Part shown: in pieces, positions 34,477-46,641 of the stretch | Numbering within the stretch: position 1 is the stretch's first letter | How the letters are laid out: every line of letters starts with the position of its first letter | Assembly (NCBI GenBank): GCA_963971305.1 | Contig: CAXARO010000920.1 | Span: 1-64,000 of the forward strand | Direction of reading: 5' to 3' | Origin: Arcuatula senhousia | Lineage: Eukaryota > Mollusca > Bivalvia > Mytilida > Mytilidae | Length of the DNA: 64,000 nucleotides | Notes under the pieces: model-generated | Database searches by the model: none | The model's input: only the letters and a program-made list of their open reading frames with translations | What the model was told of the DNA's origin: nothing | Made by a program: the position numbers and the translations under genes

Positions 34477-36901
34477 GGGCCCTAAAGGGGCCAAAAAGCG
34501 ACTTTTTCATTTGTTTCCACAATAACTTTTGTTCTGGTTGACCAAATGCTATGAAACTTTACAGTAATGTTACTTACAATAAAAGGAATGATTGGCATGA
34601 TTTTGGATGTCTCTTCCTTTTTCGTTTAGAAATTAGGGGCCCAAAAGGGGCTGGAAATGAATTTTAATTTGTTTTTACAACAATATATTAAGTTCTGGTT
34701 GACTGATTGCTATGAAATTTTACAATAATGTTTCTTACCATTAACTGATTGATTGGCATGATTGTTTAGGTCCCCTCTTTCTCTGTTGAGAAGATAGGGG
34801 CCCGAAAGGGAAAAAAATTCAACTTTTTTAGTTATGGTCCGATTTTGAAAAAAAATGCAAGTTAATTTTTGTCATATATTGAATATAAAATGGAGGAAAA
34901 ATTTCTTCTTGTTTGTAAACTAGGACTTACAGTAAAGTTAAATCAGTTTTTCTCTATTTATAAAACCACTAATGATCTACATGTTGGGCTTTCATGTACT
35001 ATAAAATCATAATACATACATGTTAAAAAGTATAGAAGCTAACTTTGGTTTTTTTTTTTGTATCCATGAAATAAGACAAAGTCTCAAAGTCTGTAAACTT
35101 TATTAACGTACCCCATTTTTGTCTAGCCTTCTACGAATTGTCGCAGAATGTGAGACAAAGGTATTTCTTTCCAACGGCGGCGGTGAAAACTTTTATTTAA
35201 GACTTTTGTGAAAATTAATTACTTGAAAAGTGTAATATTAGATTAGCTAGCCACCTGATATTTGTTATACGGAGAGTTGAAGTTATGGTCAGTGAGGTCT
35301 ACGCAAACTTCATAAGACTTTTGTGGAAAATAATATCTTTAAAAAAGTATAATAGTTAGGCATCTGACATTTAGGCTATCAAGAAATTAGGTGGAGGTCT
35401 GGTCTTTACGCCCGTCACTATGTCATCTGACCTTGACCTCATTTTTACTCTAAATGGCTGTTCATATTGTTTTTTTTTTGTGTGTTCAGTCGTTTATGTT
35501 TGTAAAGTCTGTTTCTCGATGACTATGATATCTAAAATCAATTTAGTTGGTCCAGAGATTTTTCTTGGTGGTTAAATGTCATTCAGTCACCTGCCACATG
35601 ACCTTGACTTTTAATGATTTAAGGCCTAGATGAGGCCAACCAAAATGTATGTATGTTTAGGATTTCCCTACCTACCCTATCTTCTTCTTCCTACCCATCA
35701 CCATTTTATTTCTGTTTTTAGGAAAACATCGCTAAAAGTCTCCTTTTTGATAGTCTGTGCCATAGGAGACTTCATCAAATGATTTTTTTTACATAAAATG
35801 AATTAATAAACCTACATGAACCATAATTTTTTAATCAATGGAACCCTAGTCAGACAAATATTTTTTCTTGGCTTGGCCTAAACTTTAATGTGTTTTGTGA
35901 TGGTGCAAACAGGCGGACATACTTGTGGTGGCCACGCTTGTTTTTTTCTTTTTCTTTTTTCTTTTTATTTACCTGTGCAGTAGAACGACAAACTAGTATT
36001 GCTACACCGACAACAACCTTTGTTTCGAAAGATCCTGAGATGTTTTTTTTCAAAATAATTATAGCACCCCTCGTTAAGTTGAAAAATGGTTGATGTCTAA
36101 CTATCAATGTCAACATTTTACTAGCACCTCCATACCTCCATATCTCAAGAACAAGAAGTCCTAGGTTGATGATACTTGTTTTGCCCCAGTAGAAGCTTAG
36201 CAATTTTTTTTGAATTATACCTTAATGTTTTGGATGACAGAGTTTGACAATTATACAATTAAAATTGTTATGCCACCTTGAAAACTTCTGACCAGAACAA
36301 ATACCCAAGCCGCCTTTAGGTTAAATGGTTAGTGTCATATTGTGGTACTGTGAGCCATGTTAAAGTTCAAGTTTGTTTTTTTATTTATGAAAGTACAGGG
36401 GAATTTACAAAGAATAATTAATACCAGCAGGCGAGACATATTTTAGATTTAACTTTTGGCGGGGGGGTCTTGAAAAGAATATTTGCTTTAAAGGACATGT
36501 GAACTTACTTGCGACCAAAAAACAGACATATATAAGTATTTTCCCAGTTGAAAAAAAAAAATCAACTCGAACTCGAAAAAAATAACTTGCACTCGATGAT
36601 AAACTCCACTTAGGTATTTGAATCAGCGCCTTAGACCTTTTGGTCACCGATGAAATAAGTAAGAATTGAACATATACAAATAAATTTCACACGTGTTGAA
36701 TAATTTCCTTTTATGTCGCAAGTAAAAATTCCACCACTGGTAAAGCTTTAATCCAAAAGAGCAGTTGAACATGATCTTATGGTATTAACAATCTGTTTAT
36801 TTTACAGTTCAAATTCCATTCAGTGGTGGATTTAAACTGAAACCAAAATATGGCAAGGCGCGACACTGCAGATATATTAAGGTAAATTTTCGACCATGAG
36901 T
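34477..36901. other. Intergenic with diverged direct repeats
   Basis: GTTCTGGTTGACCAAATGCT and GTTCTGGTTGACTGATTGCT blocks (34541 and 34692) mark two units of about 150 bp. 35640-35760 resembles one half of the MITE at 36902. No gene; the 117-residue minus frame at 35850-36203 has no signature. Confidence 0.45.
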
Positions 36902-37128
36902 AAGGCCCAAACAAATATTTGTCTGTTTCCTGCTACCCTACCTACCCTATTTTTTGGGCCCTACCCTAAAGTTTTTATTGGCATTTTTGACAAGCACCGT
37001 TAAAGTTGGGATTGCTCCCCCATTGAATCAATGTAAAATAATATTGTTAAAAAAATTCCTACCTACCTACCCTAATTTTCAAGAGAAGAAAGCAGGAAAC
37101 AAACATATATTTTGTTTTTGGCCTAATA
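36902..37128. mobile_element. MITE, about 227 bp
   Basis: AGGCCCAAACAAATATTTGT...TTTCCTGC at the left and the inverse GCAGGAAACAAACATATATT...GGCCT at the right, with CCTACCTACCCTA blocks. It interrupts a repeat whose other copy at 25318-25450 has no such insert. Confidence 0.8.
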
Positions 37129-37780
37129 TAAATGTTATTTGATACAGCCTCTGTTTCTTAAGGATGAGGAAATTCAACAACAATTAATTCATAAGATTAT
37201 TAAAAAAAATATCATTGGTTTAGCAAGTTGGAAAAAAAATATAGTGATAGGGGTGTTTGTCTGTCCAAGTTAACCTTAGGGTACTTTATGCATTATCCGT
37301 AACTCCTTTCAATGCATACAATGAATTATCATTAACTTTTCAAACAAAACCTCCATTGTCACATATACTAAGTAATTTAGAAAAAAGCGTCTGATTGTTA
37401 ACTGATTTTAAGTTTCCCATTGACAGTGGGCATCCAGTTGATGACAAGAGTGTTCACAAACTTTTACACAATCTTTGTGATATAATGTGCACTTCTATTA
37501 CAAAATTTGATCTGATGGATATATGTTGAAGCAGGAAGGGTACTTACAAAATGTATTAGTGAACTAATGCTCATAGTTTTTCTATTGAAATTGACATCAC
37601 AGGTTAATACCGGCTAAATTGTTAATACTGGCAATTAGAAGACACTCCAAAAGACAACAGGTACCGTTAATTGTTTTGGACTATATTCAGTTTTCTAGCG
37701 GTAAACGATAGCTGGTAACGTGTTGCTTATAGTTTCTTGAGTTTACAATACAATCACAGTTCAAATGTTCTGTACAAATA
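37129..37780. other. Intergenic, 5' flank of plus-strand ZNFX1
   Basis: AT-rich; no gene seen. Confidence 0.4.
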
Positions 37781-37970
37781 CCAAAACGGGTACAAAACGA
37801 CTAATTTGGTTTTGCTGTATATCAATATTTCAAGGAGAACCCTCTCGTCAGCAGCAGTGGAAGGTCAAAAACCAAAAGAATTGAATGAAAAATACTCAAA
37901 ACCAAAATGCTCGAACAGGGAAGCCAAATCCATCACGGTGACCGAGGATATCGACCATGTGCAGTACTAA
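37781..37970 (+). promoter_or_regulatory. Promoter-like module and candidate first exon region of plus-strand ZNFX1
   Basis: ACGGGTACAAAACG (a TATA-like block), TTTGGTTTTGCTGTATATC, then an ATG at 37885 and GGATATCGACCATGTGCAGT. Same block order as the module at 1867-2040 in the minus-strand gene. Spacing of about 90 bp from the TATA-like block to ATG suits a short 5' UTR. Confidence 0.5.
37885..37937 (+). CDS. ZNFX1: Candidate first coding exon of plus-strand ZNFX1
   Basis: ATG at 37885 opens MKNTQNQNARTGKPNPS and ends TCACG|GTGACC. The phase fits the main exon: CG plus A gives Arg, then NLGRGRG. The donor is weak at +5, and no transcript evidence is available. Confidence 0.45.
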
Positions 37971-40900
37971 GAAAGTGTTTGTTTTTGTTTAGCAATTAAA
38001 ACTGAACATATGAAGAACAAAATAACAATTTATTGAAGAAATAATACTTATATAAGATAATATATTATTAATATTTACGCCGTATACTTCTAACATTTCT
38101 CATATATTTTTTTCAATAATACAAATCCTTCAAAATATATTCCTGCCAATATATTGATGTTTCTTATATAGGTATAACATGATTTCAGCTAAATTCGTTT
38201 TCAGAAATTAATAATTTAAACTATATATATTGCGTTGGAATACGTTTGAAACGTCTTAAGTCACCAAGGTGTCCTAAAGTTAGGAGAAAAAGTACGGAGT
38301 ATCCCAAATTGAGAGACCTTCGAGAACATGACTTAAGTTTAGGAAGCCTCTCAAGAAAGACTTGGGAAGGGCCCTAAAGATAGGAATGCTTCGAGAACAC
38401 CACCCCTGGTGTTTTAAACAATTATAAATTTAACAATCTAAAATTTCAATAAAATATAGTAACACGTATTGCTTTTATTTGGATAATTCAAACGCTGCAA
38501 AAGCTTCCGTATCATTTACTTCATTTTCATTCAATATCTATAAAGAGGAATAAATGTAAAAACGGCTTGCAATATAAATTGGTATACCCCTTATTGTGGT
38601 ATTTTAAGCAATGTAAGAATTCAAGTTTGTGTTATTTTGAATTTAAGAATGAGCAGTGGAATTAACAAAATATCCTTCCAGCAGGCGAGAGTAAACTGAT
38701 AATATGAAAAGAGGGAATAAAACTTTTTATTTTCCATTTCAGAAATCTCGGAAGAGGACGTGGTCGTGGTAGGGGAGGAAATAGAGAATTTGCAAGCTTA
38801 GAACAGGTGCCATGGAAACGCATTTTAGGCTTTAAAAAACTTGAAGAATTACAGAATAAAGATGCAAATGACATAGTTCTCACATTGGATAAATACAAAG
38901 AACAGTTGGAGAAAGCATTAGCGCAAACGACGGCAGATAGCGACAAAACTGTCTATCTTCTTTTTTTGCATTGCCTTTCGAAATGTTGTGAGTGTGAGTC
39001 ATTGCCCAATCAAATAGTCAACATTTTTCACATTGTTGAAAATTCGGAGTTTCTGAATGACTTTGTCGGGATCGTTGAAGACATGATGAATGAGATTGAC
39101 CGCCCAAGAAGACAGATGGAGTGTCGACATCAGCTGCGTCAAATTCTTACGATTCTTACCAGAATGAATGACATGCTTCCAAAATCAAAATTGAAGATCA
39201 GAGGAATCTTGTCTACTATTGATACCTTTGTTAATGTCCTAAAATCAGACACGGCCATTTTAGATGATGAATTATGGGACATGTATGAAGCCTTAATGAG
39301 TAGAAAACACGAGAGAAAATCTACAACGAACCGTAGACAGCAGTATGACGCGGATGATGAGGAAGAACCCGAAGGAGATTTCAGAGAGTTTCCGCTATTT
39401 CCAACAACAGAGGAGGTTAAAGCACCGAAACCACCCAAACTGCGTCGCAACAAAACAGATGAAGGGTACGAAAGCCTTGATCAATATCTTGATACACAGT
39501 ATCGCTTGCTCCGCGAAGACTTTATTGCACCGCTACGTGAAGGTATTCGAGAATACATGGAAGCTGTACACGCACAGACGCCAGCAAAAAAATTACACGA
39601 AATTCGAATTTACCGTGATGTTCAAATTATCAGCCCAGTTTGTAACAATCACGGTCTATGCAAACGAGTAAGTTTTTATTATCCTAGAATGAGTAAATTG
39701 CGATGGGAATCGAGCAAACATTTGATATATGGTTCACTTGTGTGTCTGTCGTCAGACAATTTCCAAACTGTATGGTTTGCAACAGTGGCGGATAGAGATT
39801 TGAAAAACGTTCGAAAGGGGCTAATAGATATAAAATTTGAAAAGGACTACGAAGAAGTTTCTCACATTCCACCCGACACTAAGTTCGTTATGGCCGAAAC
39901 AACAGCCTATTTTGAAGCCTATAAACATGTCTTGGTTGGATTACAGCGCTTTCGGGAAGGAGATTTGCCTTTCGCGGACTATATTGTAAAGCTCGAATCA
40001 GAAGTAAAAGAACCTGCGTACATTTCAAGAATCCCGGGCCGACGATACGATTTGCGTCCCTTGGTTGATGAAGATATCGTTTTAGATGATCGGAACATAG
40101 ATTATGACGAAACAGGTTACAAGTTTAGTGACGCAGCAGATGATGCAAAAGGTATAATCGTTCAAGATCAGAGATCATGGCCTCCACCAGAACTGTTGCA
40201 TTTGGATATAACACAGCTTAGGGCGGTAGAAACAGCACTCTCAAAAGAATTTGCAGTAATCCAAGGGCCCCCAGGTACAGGAAAGACTTATATCGGTTTG
40301 AAAATCATGAAGGCACTGCTTCACAATAAACATATATGGAGTATTAACCCGGACACAGGGATAGAGGAAAAACGACCAATCCTCGTTGTATGTTATACAA
40401 ACCATGCATTAGACCAGTTCCTTGAAGGTATTGTTGGGATATATGGTGGAGAGGTACTTCGTCTAGGAAGTAGGAGTTCCAGCGAAATTCTACAACCGTT
40501 GAGCATTGTTAGCAAAAGACGAACAATGAGAATGAACAGAGACGTACCATTGGAAATCCACTCAAGCAAAATGGACGTCAAGCATGGCATGAATTCCCTT
40601 AAAGAGGAAGTCAATAAAATTGCGGATAGAATAGAAAAGGCAAAAAGGGAAATTCTTCACGAAGACGCCATAAAACATGTCATGGGAGATCTTTATGATC
40701 AACTTAGAGAGGGTTTCGAATCAATTGTTCATGATGTGTATGGTTTGGAAGTCAAAGAAGAAGTCTTAGTAAAACAATCAGCAATTTTAGAATGGCTAGG
40801 TTTTGGGGAGTTTCTGGGATTTGAACCACAGTTTGCTGAAAACACAACAAAAGAAGAAACCACACAAATTGACCAAGGTCCAGTCGATGAAAATGGTGTA

Positions 40901-43900
40901 AATGCACAGCGTTTCGATGCAGAAAGAAGACCAAATGATTTTATAAATGTTTTGGATGAAAATGATGTTGAAATAGCAAATCGTCGCACAACTATTGTCG
41001 ATTCTGACAGCGAAGATGAGAACGATGATATGGACGAAGTTTTGAAAAGGATTTTAGAGGAAAACGTACCACTTGTTGCATTGGACGTGTCTGAGCTAGA
41101 TCTTAACCTGCGGAAACCAAAGGAAGAAGGAATGAGATGGAAAAAGTTGAATAAGAAAGATAAAGGATTGAAGAAAAGGATAAGAGAGAAACTGGCATCC
41201 AACGATCGCATGTCAGAAGATGATGTGAATAACATCAACCATTTCGTTTGGGATCTACTTCCGGACGATCGATGGCGTTTGTATCGATACTGGTTAAAAA
41301 CTTACTGTGAAGATTTGCAAGATCGTATAAAGGACAAAGAACTAAAATTTGAACAGACTTGTAAAGAATATCAAGACATCATTATGCAAGAAGACAGATT
41401 CATAATGAAAAAATCAACCGTTATTGGACTCACAACCACATGCGCAGCAAGGTATCAAGCAGTACTACAGGAAATCGGTCCGAGAATAATAATGGTTGAA
41501 GAAGCGGCAGAAGTTCTGGAAGGTCATGTGATTACTACACTTAGCAGACGCTGTGAGCATTTGATACTTATTGGAGATCACAAACAATTGAAACCTAAAC
41601 CCACGGTTTACAAATTGGCAAAGGACTATAATTTAAATCTTTCTCTATTTGAAAGAATGGCCTGTAACAACATTGATATTAAAAGCCTTTCTTTGCAACA
41701 TCGTATGAGACCAGAAATGTCACAAATGATGACAATAATCTACCCGGATTTAAAAGACCACGAGATAGTGAAAAACTACGAGAGTGTCCGAGGTGTTTCG
41801 GGAGATATCTTTTTCATTAATCACTCTGAACACGAGTCACCCGAAACAGACCTAAGAAGCCATTCAAACAAACACGAAGCTGAATATCTGGTTCAGTTGT
41901 GTAGATATCTTTTGCTTCAAGGATACAAGCCACAACAGATAACCGTTCTGACAACGTATTCTGGACAACTCCATGAGTTAAAGTACAACATGCCAAAAGA
42001 TGAATTTGAAGGGGTTCGCGTGACAGTTGTTGACAATTACCAAGGAGAAGAGAATGATATCGTTCTACTATCCTTGGTTCGTAGCAACCCAGATGGAACA
42101 ATTGGTTTTCTCAAAGAAGACAACAGGTTGTGTGTGGCGATGTCACGTGCTAAAATAGGTTTATACGTCATCGGAAATTTTGACATGTTGGCAGACAAGA
42201 GTCCTACCTGGAGGGAATTTGTAAATCATGCCCAAAGGAAAAAATTCATTGGTAAAAGTCTTCGACTCTATTGTGAAAACCATCCTGATGCTACCGAAGC
42301 AGTTATTCAGGCAGAGTATCCTTCCGATTTCAAACGTTCTCCTGGTGGTGGATGCAAACGGCCTTGTGAAAAGCGATTAAAATGTGGTCACACGTGTCCA
42401 ATGGTATGTCATCATACAGATAGAGAACACAAAGATGTCCAATGTAGCAAACCATGCATAAAGACTTGCCCAAATGGACACAGATGCAACAGACGATGCA
42501 ACCAAGACTGTACCAAATGTGAGAAACTTATTGAGAAAACCATACCGAAATGTGGTCACAAGCAAGAAATGCCATGTTATCTAAATCCTGCTGACTTTAT
42601 TTGCAAGAATACATGTGATAAAGATTTACCATGTGGCCATAAATGTGAAAAAGCTTGCGGAGAAAAGCATACTGAAAAATGCAACATCCACGTCGAAAAG
42701 CAAGGAAAGTGCAGCCATTTTACAAGCGTTCCATGTCACACAAAAAAGACAAATGTTTGTCCCAATCCATGTAATGAGGTCTTAGAATGTGGTCATCGAT
42801 GCACAGGCACCTGTGGTGATTGTCACAATGGACGTCTGCATAAGAGATGCGAAGAACCATGCAAAAGAATTTTAGTCTGTGAACACCCATGTAAGGACAA
42901 ATGCAACAACTGTCCACCTTGTAAAGAAAGATGTCAAAATAGGTGTGTACATAATTTCTGTGGAGAGCAATGCGGAGATGAATGTGCACCTTGTGCTGAG
43001 GACTGCGATTGGAAATGCGATCATTACAAATGCGGTCAAATTTGCTGTTCACCATGTGATAGACCAAGATGTGACAAGCCATGTAAAAAGAAGTTACGCT
43101 GTGGGCATGATTGTATTGGCCTTTGTGGAGAGCCATGCCCTAAACCATGCAGGACATGCGATTCAGATCACGAAACGTTTAAGGTACTTTTTGGCAATGA
43201 GGATGAACCAGACGCCATGTTTGTTGAGTTGGAGGACTGCGAGCATGTTTTTGAAGTTTCGAGCCTAGACAAATGGATGGATGAAGTCAAAGATGAGCAA
43301 ATCAAGCTTAAAGTATGTCCTAAATGTAAAACGCCAATTCGCAAAAATCTCCGATACGGAAACATTATCAAAGAAACTTAACACAACATTGAAATTGTCA
43401 AACAGCGCATGCTTGGGCGGAAATCGGAAATAAAAGATTTAGAAAAGACAATAAATAGGACCATTTATGATTTAGAAGACACTGATGCTAGAAGAGTAAA
43501 AAAGCTCCACAATGACCTTACGAAAGGTGCTAAAGATGAAAGTACTTTAAGAACTTTAGTCGAACAAATCAAGATTTTAAAAATTCTAACTGATTTGAGG
43601 AAAAAACTTGGAACAAACGAAGGACGATCAGGCCGTTATGAAGAAATGTATACAAAGGCTCTTGCTGAAATTGATGTCGTGTTTGAGTTTACTTTATTGG
43701 CCCGTAACTATTTCACAAAACAAGAAACAGATGATTTAGTTAGAGAGCTAGACAGAATTCGTCTACTGCATAGATTTTTACGTTTTAAAGAGAGAAAAGC
43801 ACTATTGGAGAAACAACTGGAAAGGGAACAGAGTCTTGATTTTATGGTTGCCGAGCAGCATCTAACGGATGGCCAAAAGTTTACACGGAAAAAACAAGAT

Positions 43901-44974
43901 GAAGTTGAAAAGACATTAGAGGCCCTTAAAGATGTTATTCCTTTGACCGGCCTTGGTATTTCTGAAGATGAACGCATACAGATTGTCAATGCCATGGGTC
44001 TAACTCAAGGACATTGGTTTAAATGTAGAAAGGGTATGTATATTTCATAGACACTATTCAGAGAAATTGCTTACATGTAACAACACTATGAAATGATACT
44101 TATTTTTTTTTTCAAATTTAAAGGCACAGAGTGAAAAAATTTATTGCTCTTACAATCATCTTCGCTAGCCAAGGGTTCAGAGGAGGGGGGCGGATCGTGA
44201 CCCTTGGCTAGCGAAGCTGGCTTACAATAAAAAAGACGTCTGACTTTCGAACAAACGCGCTCTCGATTTTCATATATTGGTTTCCTTGATAGAACGTCAC
44301 GCTTAACACGAAATGTGCTATCAGAGGATTTTTCAAAATATGTTGCCTCTTGATGGTTTTCTTTACTCAAGAAATTTTATGGAAGACATATAATATTCTC
44401 TAAGGTATCTCTCAGATGAGTATTGATGTTGGTTTGTCTGAGGGTTTTTCCCCCTTCATTTCCGGATTTGACCTTGACACGCTGAATTGACTATAAGCAA
44501 CTTGCAACAAGTAGGACTTAACTTCCGGGGTAGATGCGTTCATTTTCGTTACATCATTGTTCATTTCTTTTTAGTTGTTCGTTATGTTTGTTTTTATGCT
44601 CTCTGTTTCCTCAACAGATTTCAATTGTGTTGACTGGTTTTGTTTTTGCCCTTTCGGACTTTTGACATTCGAATGCTTAATTGGCCATGGAACAATGCTT
44701 CTTTCATTAAAACTTTCATGACTGACCTAAATCTTCTGGATTTTTTCTATTATTCGGTTGTATTATTTCAGGCCACGTATACGCTATCGGGGATTGTGGC
44801 GGAGCTACCGAAGAGACGAGATGTCCCGAATGTCGTGGTGAAATTGGAGGAACGCAACATCGATTAAGGGACGACAACTCCGTAGCAACAGAGATGGATG
44901 GCGCTCAGCACGGGGCTTGGTCTGCTGCAGGTGATTTGGGGAACTACGATCCATTCGAGGTTCGATTTCTGTAA
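37885..44974 (+). CDS. ZNFX1: ZNFX1-like SF1 RNA helicase, plus-strand paralog, with in-frame stop
   Basis: Same family as the minus-strand gene. Proposed exons: 37885-37937 (candidate start exon), 38743-44033 (main) and 44772-44974 (RZ finger and tail); together 1849 codons in one frame, close to the 1.9-kb-codon size of vertebrate ZNFX1. The main exon starts after TTCCATTTCAG with RG repeats (NLGRGRGRGRGGNREF). It has Walker A GPPGTGKT (40265-40288), CYTNHALDQF, VEEAAEVLEGH (about 41495), GDHKQLKP, QHRMRPE, DNYQGEEND, AMSRAK, NFX1 fingers (42345-43165) and CPKCKTPIRK (about 43317-43346). A single TAA at 43379-43381 then interrupts the frame, which stays open to the donor AAGG|GTATGT. If the stop is real, the product keeps helicase and fingers but loses coiled coil and RZ finger. 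A GTG at 38807 is internal, not a start. Could be a pseudogene, a null allele, a truncated isoform or an assembly error. Confidence 0.92.
38250..38405. mobile_element. Fragment of a GGTGTTCTCGAAG-type MITE
   Basis: Ends CTTCGAGAACACCACCCC, like the end of the element at 13853-14494, with AGGTGTCCTAAAG and GAGACCTTCGAGAAC inside. It lies in the proposed first intron of plus-strand ZNFX1. Confidence 0.55.
43379..43381 (+). other. In-frame TAA inside ZNFX1 main exon
   Basis: The frame from 38743 and the frame of the 43382-44033 segment are the same. Upstream reads RYGNIIKET, downstream HNIEIVKQRM. In the minus-strand paralog the aligned stretch is RYGTVIKAIL-RDIGAVKKEL, so the stop sits where the paralog has Leu; TTA to TAA is one change. 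Confidence 0.95.
44034..44771 (+). other. Last intron of plus-strand ZNFX1
   Basis: GTATGT donor and TTATTTCAG acceptor. Contains a 17-bp inverted repeat hairpin at 44160-44216. Nothing coding was seen in it. Confidence 0.85.
44160..44216. repeat. Hairpin, 17-bp perfect arms, in ZNFX1 intron
   Basis: CTTCGCTAGCCAAGGGT at 44160-44176 pairs with ACCCTTGGCTAGCGAAG at 44200-44216; the 23-nt loop is G-rich. Confidence 0.9.
44772..44974 (+). CDS. ZNFX1: Last exon of plus-strand ZNFX1: RZ-type zinc finger and tail
   Basis: Joined to the main exon end (GHWFKCRK) it reads GHVYAIGDCGGATEETRCPE, C, then RGEIGG, giving the complete Cys-His-Cys-Cys-Cys pattern of an RZ finger. The conserved ZNFX1 tail follows (DDNSVATEMDGAQHGAWS) and TAA at 44972-44974. 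In vertebrate ZNFX1 this domain follows a coiled coil. It lies downstream of the in-frame stop, yet its own frame shows no decay. Confidence 0.9.
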
Positions 44975-45150
44975 AAATACGGACACGTGTTCTAAAGTTA
45001 ATGAACTATTACCCTGTGTGGCATAAACTACTTAAAAGTCTTTCAAGAGATATAAACGTTCGTGTTATTGATTCAAATTTATTATGTTGTTTTTGTTTAT
45101 AAAAAATAGTATAAAAATGAAAACAAATGTCAGTGAAAATAACATTTTTA

Positions 45151-45706
45151 GCTCACCTGAACCGAATGTCCATGTGAGCTATTGCCATCACTTGGCGTCC
45201 GTCGTCGTCTTCGTCGTCTGTCGTCTGTCGCCGTCTGTTAACAATTTAAAAAAAAAATTCTCCTCTGAAACTACTGAACAGAATTCAATGAAACTTGGTA
45301 TGAATGATCCTTCGGGTATCCTGCACCAAACTTGTGTTTCGATTTCGATCCGTCAAAAAATATTGCCACTGTTACTAAAAATAGACCAGGGGGGGTCAGA
45401 CTACTGTTTTTTGCTTGTAAATCAAAAAGTATAAGAGATAGATGAAATCTGATGCCATCTTACTTCTTAAGCATCAAAAGTTTTACCAAAGACTCCATTT
45501 GGTCAAAGTTGTCAGATTATCCCTAATAGGGGTTACGACTCCTTAAAAGTTGAATAATAGAGTTTTTGCTTATTTAGAATGAAAACTATTGCAGATAGAG
45601 AAAAGTTTATTCTTGCTTAAACATTCAGCTCATTTAGCTATAGAAAAGCCTTCATAGGGTTGAAATCAAGACCAGGTGAGCAATTCAGGCTCCTGGGAGC
45701 CTCTTG
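45151..45706 (+). mobile_element. AGCTCACC dispersed element, copy 2 (precise ends)
   Basis: Unit B reads ACATTTTTATCCCTTTTG without it; unit A has GCTCACCTGAACC to GGGAGCCTCTTG inserted between TTA and TCCC, with TTA also at the right end (45707-45709). This gives the ends and a 2-3-bp (TA/TTA) target duplication. Confidence 0.85.
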
Positions 45707-46045
45707 TTATCCCTTTTGTTTAGACCTTTTGAGTGAATTAGGGAACCAGAGTACTTTTTTTCATTTTAATAGTGTCTTTTTGTCATTGATGTAAAATTTG
45801 GTTTTAGTTTTTTTTTTAGTTTTTTGAAACATTCAATTCCAGATATTCTATATTTTTGTGTGCTAAGGTCATATCATTATATGTTTACATGTTTGTTTTT
45901 GTTTATAAAAAAAATTGTATAAAATTGAAAAAAAAATGTCATGGAAAATAACATTTTTATCCCTTTTGTTTAGACCTTTTGGTGTACATGTATTAGGAAA
46001 CCAGAGTACTTGTTTTCTAATCATTTTAGTAGTGGTTTTTTTTTT

Positions 46046-46641
46046 GTCCCCGCCGCAACGCGTCGGAGGGACTTAGTAATGGTCTCCGTCCGTCCGTCCG
46101 TCACGTTTTTTGTGGGTACAACTCCTCGGAAACTACTGAAAGGATGTTGCTGAAACTTTACACACTGATAGGGTACAATTAGTAGATGATCATCCCATAT
46201 TTGAAATTTTCAATATGGCCGCCGTTTCCATGGAAACAGAAGAAAGGTCCAAATATAGGACATCCAATATCTCGGTTACCTAGGTGCACAGGGTTCTGAA
46301 ATTTTGTAGGCTGATAGAGCAAAAGGTACTCTATAATAATACGAAAAAAAAATTTGAAACAATATTTACAGTTTTTGAGTTATTAACGCATCTGTGATTT
46401 TCCGGTCCAAAAAATGGGACTTTGTCTTATCAAACATTTTTGTGGGTGCAACTCCTCGGATACTACTGAATGGATGTTGCTGAAACTTTACACACTGATA
46501 GGGTACTGTTTATAGGTGATCATCCCATATTTTGACAACCTATTTCTATCGTTTCTCAGAGAATATATTGCTTGAATTGACATACCACACAACTTTTATG
46601 CGGAGGCGGGGGACACATGGCTACGCGTAGCAATCTTGTTG
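46046..46641 (+). mobile_element. Dispersed element GTCCCCGCCGCAACGCG, about 0.6 kb
   Basis: Starts GTCCCCGCCGCAACGCGTCG and ends GGCTACGCGTAGCAATCTTG. Internally ACTCCTCGGAAACTACTGAA recurs at about 46441. Unit A lacks it, having ...TTTTT directly before GTCATTGATG. Confidence 0.8.

Noticed and set aside
37737..37970. 77-residue frame upstream of ZNFX1
   Set aside because: It crosses the promoter-like module in a frame that does not fit the splice phase; a related but different frame appears in the copy at 1867-2040.
42720..43136. Minus-strand His-rich frame
   Set aside because: Antisense shadow of the plus-strand NFX1 fingers.
38807..43381. Start of plus-strand ZNFX1 at 38807
   Set aside because: The codon there is GTG and the frame continues upstream through an RG-rich stretch to a good splice acceptor at 38741-38742.
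43409..44050. A separate gene downstream of plus-strand ZNFX1
   Set aside because: It is in the same frame as the upstream exon, aligns with the paralog's coiled-coil tail and runs into the RZ intron; the last 17 bases are intronic.
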